Part shown: in pieces, positions 34,005 to 37,344 of the stretch
How positions within the stretch are numbered: position 1 is the first letter of the stretch
Layout of the letters: the number at the start of each line of letters is the position of its first letter
Source: Bacteroidaceae bacterium
GTDB lineage: Bacteria > Bacteroidota > Bacteroidia > Bacteroidales > Bacteroidaceae
Length of the DNA: 37,344 nucleotides
Direction: 5' to 3'
NCBI GenBank assembly: GCA_017516885.1
Contig: JAFXAR010000066.1
Location: 1 to 37,344, forward strand
Translations under genes and position numbers: made by a program
The notes under the pieces: generated by a model
Database searches by the model: none
The model's input: the letters and a program-made list of their open reading frames with translations, nothing else
Told to the model about the DNA's origin: nothing

Positions 34005-35030
34005 TTATTCTTCTAGCATTTGTTTTACATGCTTGGCTAAAGCTTCAGCCAATTTTACTGGTACTGCATTACCAACTTGTATGCATTGATTTTGTCTTGA
34101 ACCACAAAATACCACATCATCAGGAAATGTTTGTATTCTTGCAGCTTCTCTTACCGTCAAACTTCTATTTTCTGTAGGATGCAATGGGAAGGCATTATGC
34201 CCTGGCACCATTGTTGTTGCAGGTCTTTTTCTTGATAGTCTTTTGAAAACATGACTGAAGTTCTTGATGGTATGATCAACAAAATCACTTCTTGAACCCT
34301 TTGAAACCTCTTCAGGCAATCCATCTTGTGGTATACCTTCACCTTCAGGAATACATTTTATTCTTTCAGTGACAATAGCATTATGCTTCATTGGAATATG
34401 ATTTGGAAAGTTGTTTTCCTTTCCAACCAAATCCATAATAGCATCACCAACAGTGGCAAAATGTGTGTTGTCAGTGATATCTGGTTCAGGAAATTCTGGT
34501 GTTTGAGCTAAATCCTCACGAACGCCAAGAAAAAACAACCTGTATCTTTTTTGAGGAACGCCATAGTTCGTAGCACAAAGTACTTTGGATGTTATTTTAT
34601 ATCCAATAGCTTTATACTCTGCTTCTATAGCATCCTTAATTTCCCCTTTGCCTGCAGAAAGTAACCCTCGAACATTTTCCATCAAGAATATCTTAGGTTG
34701 AATTACCTTAACAAATCTGATAAATTCAAACACAAGTTCATTTCTTGGGTCTCTTACCAATCTTTTACCGATAGTAGAAAATCCTTGGCATGGTGGTCCT
34801 CCAACAATAACATCTATTTTACCTTTGTAAGGGAGGAGCTTTGACTCTTCAACAGTTCTTATGTCGCAATCCCACACAGGGACATTTGGGTAATTTAGAC
34901 GATGGGTTTCCAATGCGGGTTGCCAAACCTCCAAGGAAAACTCAGGTTTAAAGCCCTGATTCATAAATCCCCTTAATAAGCCACCGGCGCCACTAAATAA
35001 ATCAATAAATGTAAAATCATTTTCACTCAT
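34005..35030 (-). CDS. DNA (cytosine-5) methyltransferase 1
   Basis: 341 residues, transferring a methyl group from SAM to cytosine C5. All key motifs are present: DLFSGAGG (I), GGPPCQGFS with catalytic C81 (IV), ENVRG with E118 (VI), QKRYRLFFLGVR (VIII), RSLTVREAARIQTFPDD (IX) and QVGNAVPV (X). The target-recognition region (~200-285) contains PGHNAFPLHP. It overlaps the upstream paralogous methyltransferase by 8 bases and is followed 4 bases later by the endonuclease gene. Confidence 0.95.
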   Translation of the reverse strand: MSENDFTFIDLFSGAGGLLRGFMNQGFKPEFSLEVWQPALETHRLNYPNVPVWDCDIRTVEESKLLPYKGKIDVIVGGPPCQGFSTIGKRLVRDPRNELVFEFIRFVKVIQPKIFLMENVRGLLSAGKGEIKDAIEAEYKAIGYKITSKVLCATNYGVPQKRYRLFFLGVREDLAQTPEFPEPDITDNTHFATVGDAIMDLVGKENNFPNHIPMKHNAIVTERIKCIPEGEGIPQDGLPEEVSKGSRSDFVDHTIKNFSHVFKRLSRKRPATTMVPGHNAFPLHPTENRSLTVREAARIQTFPDDVVFCGSRQNQCIQVGNAVPVKLAEALAKHVKQMLEE

Positions 35031-36057
35031 TGTAATATTGATCTAAATAAGTTTTGATATGCTTTGCCCATTCAAAAGATAAACCAACAGGAACAGCATT
35101 ACCTACTTGCATACATTGTTTTTGTCTATTTCCCATCAGTTCAAAATCATCAGGGAACATTTGTATTCTTGCAGCCTCACGAACAGTAAGACTTCTATGC
35201 AACCAAGGATGAATAGGAAAAGCATTATGACCTGGCACCATAGTTAAAGATGGCTTATTTCTATCCAATCTTTTGAAAGTACTTCCAAAGTTCTTTCTAT
35301 ACAATTCTGGCGGTAACTTATCTTCAGGCATTCTACCGCCTTCAGGGATAAGTTTGTATCTAGCTATATTGATTGCACCGTGATTTAACGGAACGTGATT
35401 TAGTGCTTCAACATTATCATCTGCCAAATCACCAATTGCTTCCATAACTGTTTTATAAGGGGCCAATCCTTCGCCACAAATCTTTTTTGGCGGGGTCATT
35501 TTAACTCCAATTCTAGTGCCATAGAAGAATACCCTTTCTCTTATTTGGGGTACACCATAATCAGCGGCATTAAGAACTATGTAGTTAAAGTCATATCCAG
35601 TTGCAGCAAAGGTTTCCTTGATTTCTTCAAAAATCTTACCCTTATCCCTTGTCATAATACCTTTTACATTCTCCATTAAGAAGAACTTGGGTTTCAAATA
35701 ATTCAGTACCCTAATGTATTGTTTGAACAGCGTGTTTCTTGGGTCAAATCTATTTCTTCTTTCTTCATTCGATGAAACCCTTGCACCTATAGTGCTGAAG
35801 CCTTGACAAGGTGGTCCACCTATCAGAACATCAACATCAGTATTGATATATTTGTCCAACACTTCCTCTGTAAGGTTATAAATATCCCCTAACAAGAAAG
35901 GTATAGCTGGCATATTTTTCTGATGTACTTTTGCACAATCACTATCAAAGTCTGTAGATAAAAGTATATTAAAATCTGCTTTAGTGAAACCAATAGAAAA
36001 TCCACCAGCCCCACTAAATAGATCTACACAAGTATATTTTGAACCGTTCTTTATCAT
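35023..36057 (-). CDS. DNA (cytosine-5) methyltransferase 2 (paralogue of the next gene)
   Basis: 344 residues from the ATG at 36057. A TTG at 36081 could extend it by 8 residues (DYYEEVR), but the ATG has a better position after AAGAAG and just past the presumed old end of the DUF262 frame (36060). Motifs: VDLFSGAGGF (I), GGPPCQGFS with C84 (IV), MENVKG (VI), QIRERVFFYG (VIII), LTVREAARIQMFPDD (IX), QVGNAVPV (X). Its recognition region shares PGHNAFPIHP with methyltransferase 1. Tandem m5C enzymes usually protect the two strands of an asymmetric site. Confidence 0.95.
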   Translation of the reverse strand: MIKNGSKYTCVDLFSGAGGFSIGFTKADFNILLSTDFDSDCAKVHQKNMPAIPFLLGDIYNLTEEVLDKYINTDVDVLIGGPPCQGFSTIGARVSSNEERRNRFDPRNTLFKQYIRVLNYLKPKFFLMENVKGIMTRDKGKIFEEIKETFAATGYDFNYIVLNAADYGVPQIRERVFFYGTRIGVKMTPPKKICGEGLAPYKTVMEAIGDLADDNVEALNHVPLNHGAINIARYKLIPEGGRMPEDKLPPELYRKNFGSTFKRLDRNKPSLTMVPGHNAFPIHPWLHRSLTVREAARIQMFPDDFELMGNRQKQCMQVGNAVPVGLSFEWAKHIKTYLDQYYNE

Positions 36058-36120
36058 TCTTACTTCTTCGTAATAGTCCAACCGTCAGCTTCAGCCATTT
36101 TAAGGACAGACTGAAGTTTA

Positions 36121-36972
36121 TCAATTGTAGTTGTTGAATACAGAATCAGCTTTTCTGAAAATCGTTTTTTCATCAGGCGATACATTGTATTCCGATGATT
36201 GCATCTTAATTTGCAGGAATGCCTGAAAGAAACTTTCAGTATTGCTTCGCTTTGTTCTACCAGCTGTAATGATAGAATCCCAATACTTGATACTAGCTTC
36301 ATCTTTTTCAAAGACTGGAACCCAAATTCCTTTGTACTTCTCAATCTCGCTATCCATAAAGATATAGTTCTTCAAAAGTTCGCCTGTGGTAAGTTTCCTT
36401 CCAACCGAATTGATAGTTTCAAAGATTTGTTGTTCATCTTCATCCTTATCAATTTCAATATCTACCAAGCAGATGTTTTCTACTATCGCATCATAGTTAA
36501 GCTGGTATGAATTTACATTAGCCTTGAAGAAATTGTAAGCTTCAATGATTCTGTTGTCACTAACCAAATCATCAAGCTGTTCCAACAAAATCACCTTTTC
36601 AAATGCTTCTCTATCATAGTAGCTATGGCGGAACTTGATGCTTCTATCTTTGCCCTTCTTGTTTCTGAAGTGCATTAAGAACTCATAAGTTGTTTCATCT
36701 TCTCTAAGGCTAAGTATCTTCAATAGCACAAGAAGGGTGGTCAATCTTTGCTGACCATCCACAATGGATTTTCTTTTGCCATCATTTGTTAGCTTCTTCA
36801 AGATGATTGCACCAAGAAAATAAGGCTTTTCCTGTTTGCATAAATCTTCCATCTCTGAAAGGAACTTCTTCCATTCTTCAGTAGTCCACACATAGGATCG
36901 CTGAAAGAAAGGAACTTCTATTGAAACTCCTGAATCAAATATCTGATATATAGATTGAGTGTTAGAATTCAT
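36121..36972 (-). CDS. DUF262 (ParB/GmrSD N-domain) protein, probably frameshifted near the end
   Basis: 283 residues. Hallmarks of DUF262: VPFFQRSYVW (20-29), FLGAIIL (52-58), DGQQRLTT (72-79), and a helical remainder including FETINSVGRKLT. Related GmrSD/BrxU-type proteins combine DUF262 with a DUF1524 HNH nuclease domain, which is missing here. The frame stops at 36121. A neighbouring frame continues with coding-looking residues (DKLQSVLKMAEADGWTITKK) to a stop at 36060-36062, 2 bases before the methyltransferase ATG. A single-base shift between ~36125 and 36170 would join them. First gene of the restriction-modification operon. Confidence 0.75.
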   Translation of the reverse strand: MNSNTQSIYQIFDSGVSIEVPFFQRSYVWTTEEWKKFLSEMEDLCKQEKPYFLGAIILKKLTNDGKRKSIVDGQQRLTTLLVLLKILSLREDETTYEFLMHFRNKKGKDRSIKFRHSYYDREAFEKVILLEQLDDLVSDNRIIEAYNFFKANVNSYQLNYDAIVENICLVDIEIDKDEDEQQIFETINSVGRKLTTGELLKNYIFMDSEIEKYKGIWVPVFEKDEASIKYWDSIITAGRTKRSNTESFFQAFLQIKMQSSEYNVSPDEKTIFRKADSVFNNYN

Positions 36973-37010
36973 GCCTACAAATTTTAGCCTATTGTATGTA
37001 ATTTAATCTG

Positions 37011-37018
37011 CAAATATA
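37011..37018 (-). promoter_or_regulatory. -7 box of the restriction-modification operon
   Basis: Minus strand TATATTTG fits TAnnTTTG exactly and lies 38 bases before the DUF262 start codon. The -33 element is unclear. Confidence 0.5.
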
Positions 37019-37344
37019 CGCACTTTTTCCCTAAATTTATTCAACTACACCCAAATTCTATATTGTAGTGCGTAGCAGATGCCTTAAGCAAAACAATTCA
37101 CATTTTTGCCTTACAAATTGCAAGCAGAAGAGGTTTTGGCAATCAATGAAACTTAAATAAGGTAATCCATCCGCACCACCCCACAGGCAACCACACCATC
37201 GCTTCACAAGCAACAGCGCCCAGTAACTAAGCAAGATGATTGTTCACTTGCCTGATAAAACTATATCTAACTCAAGTATAAAACAACCCCAAAGAATCCG
37301 GCATCCGCGCAGAATATTCTTTGAATTGCACGCTTGTCTGGAAT
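37019..37344. other. right-end spacer without a recognised gene
   Basis: AT-rich to mixed sequence with no supported gene on either strand. On the minus strand a frame open from the window edge (IPDKRAIQRIFCADAGFF...) stops within 26 codons and is too short to judge. An AACTCAAGTAT-AAAACAACC stretch near 37269-37288 resembles one just after vsr. Confidence 0.35.

Noticed and set aside
34005-36057. Methyltransferases as DruM of a type II Druantia
   Set aside because: They are ~8 kb from druH, in their own operon with a nuclease gene, and no DruF or DruG is present.

Overview
The window looks like a chromosomal segment of a Bacteroidales bacterium (Bacteroides/Prevotella-like; genus not resolved). 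The reasons are promoters of the TTTG / TAnnTTTG type, a DUF4296 lipoprotein beside lspA and a cysteine-poor DksA, a secreted protein with a T9SS-like C-terminus, an FKBP lipoprotein, and a RapZ-C/phosphotransferase fusion. No rRNA, tRNA, CRISPR array or intact IS was seen.

Core part (about 1-16300): the tail of an unknown gene, a SpoU/TrmH rRNA methyltransferase, then a leftward operon ileS - dksA-like - lspA - DUF4296 lipoprotein - small hypothetical. Next come a leftward sugar-kinase-like/RapZ-C fusion gene and a leftward secreted multidomain protein. Rightward genes follow: gdhA, an AmpG-like permease, a BadF-type N-acetylglucosamine kinase and an FKBP isomerase. The kinase/RapZ-C fusion, permease and GlcNAc kinase together suggest cell-wall sugar salvage. 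Between gdhA and the permease lies a repeat-rich patch: a duplicated gdhA 3' end, a 62-base hairpin and two heptamer arrays.

Accessory part (about 16360-37000), read as a defence island. A perfect 21-bp-stem bidirectional terminator marks the junction with the core. First is a leftward druH-druE pair resembling Druantia type III. Diverging from it, across a 190-base promoter region, is a tightly packed rightward operon: a macro-like/A1S_2505-type protein, a MoaA-like radical SAM enzyme, a HemW-like radical SAM enzyme and a Vsr mismatch endonuclease. This operon is the best candidate for an undescribed system. Next is an ADP-ribose-themed pair: a Nudix-HTH (NrtR-like) regulator with two matching palindromic operators in its promoter, then a protein-phosphatase/ADP-ribosylglycohydrolase fusion. 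Last is a leftward, visibly AT-richer restriction-modification operon: DUF262 protein (probably frameshifted near its end), two overlapping paralogous m5C methyltransferases, and a PD-(D/E)XK endonuclease.

Gene identities rest on motifs read by eye and on family knowledge. No database search was run.
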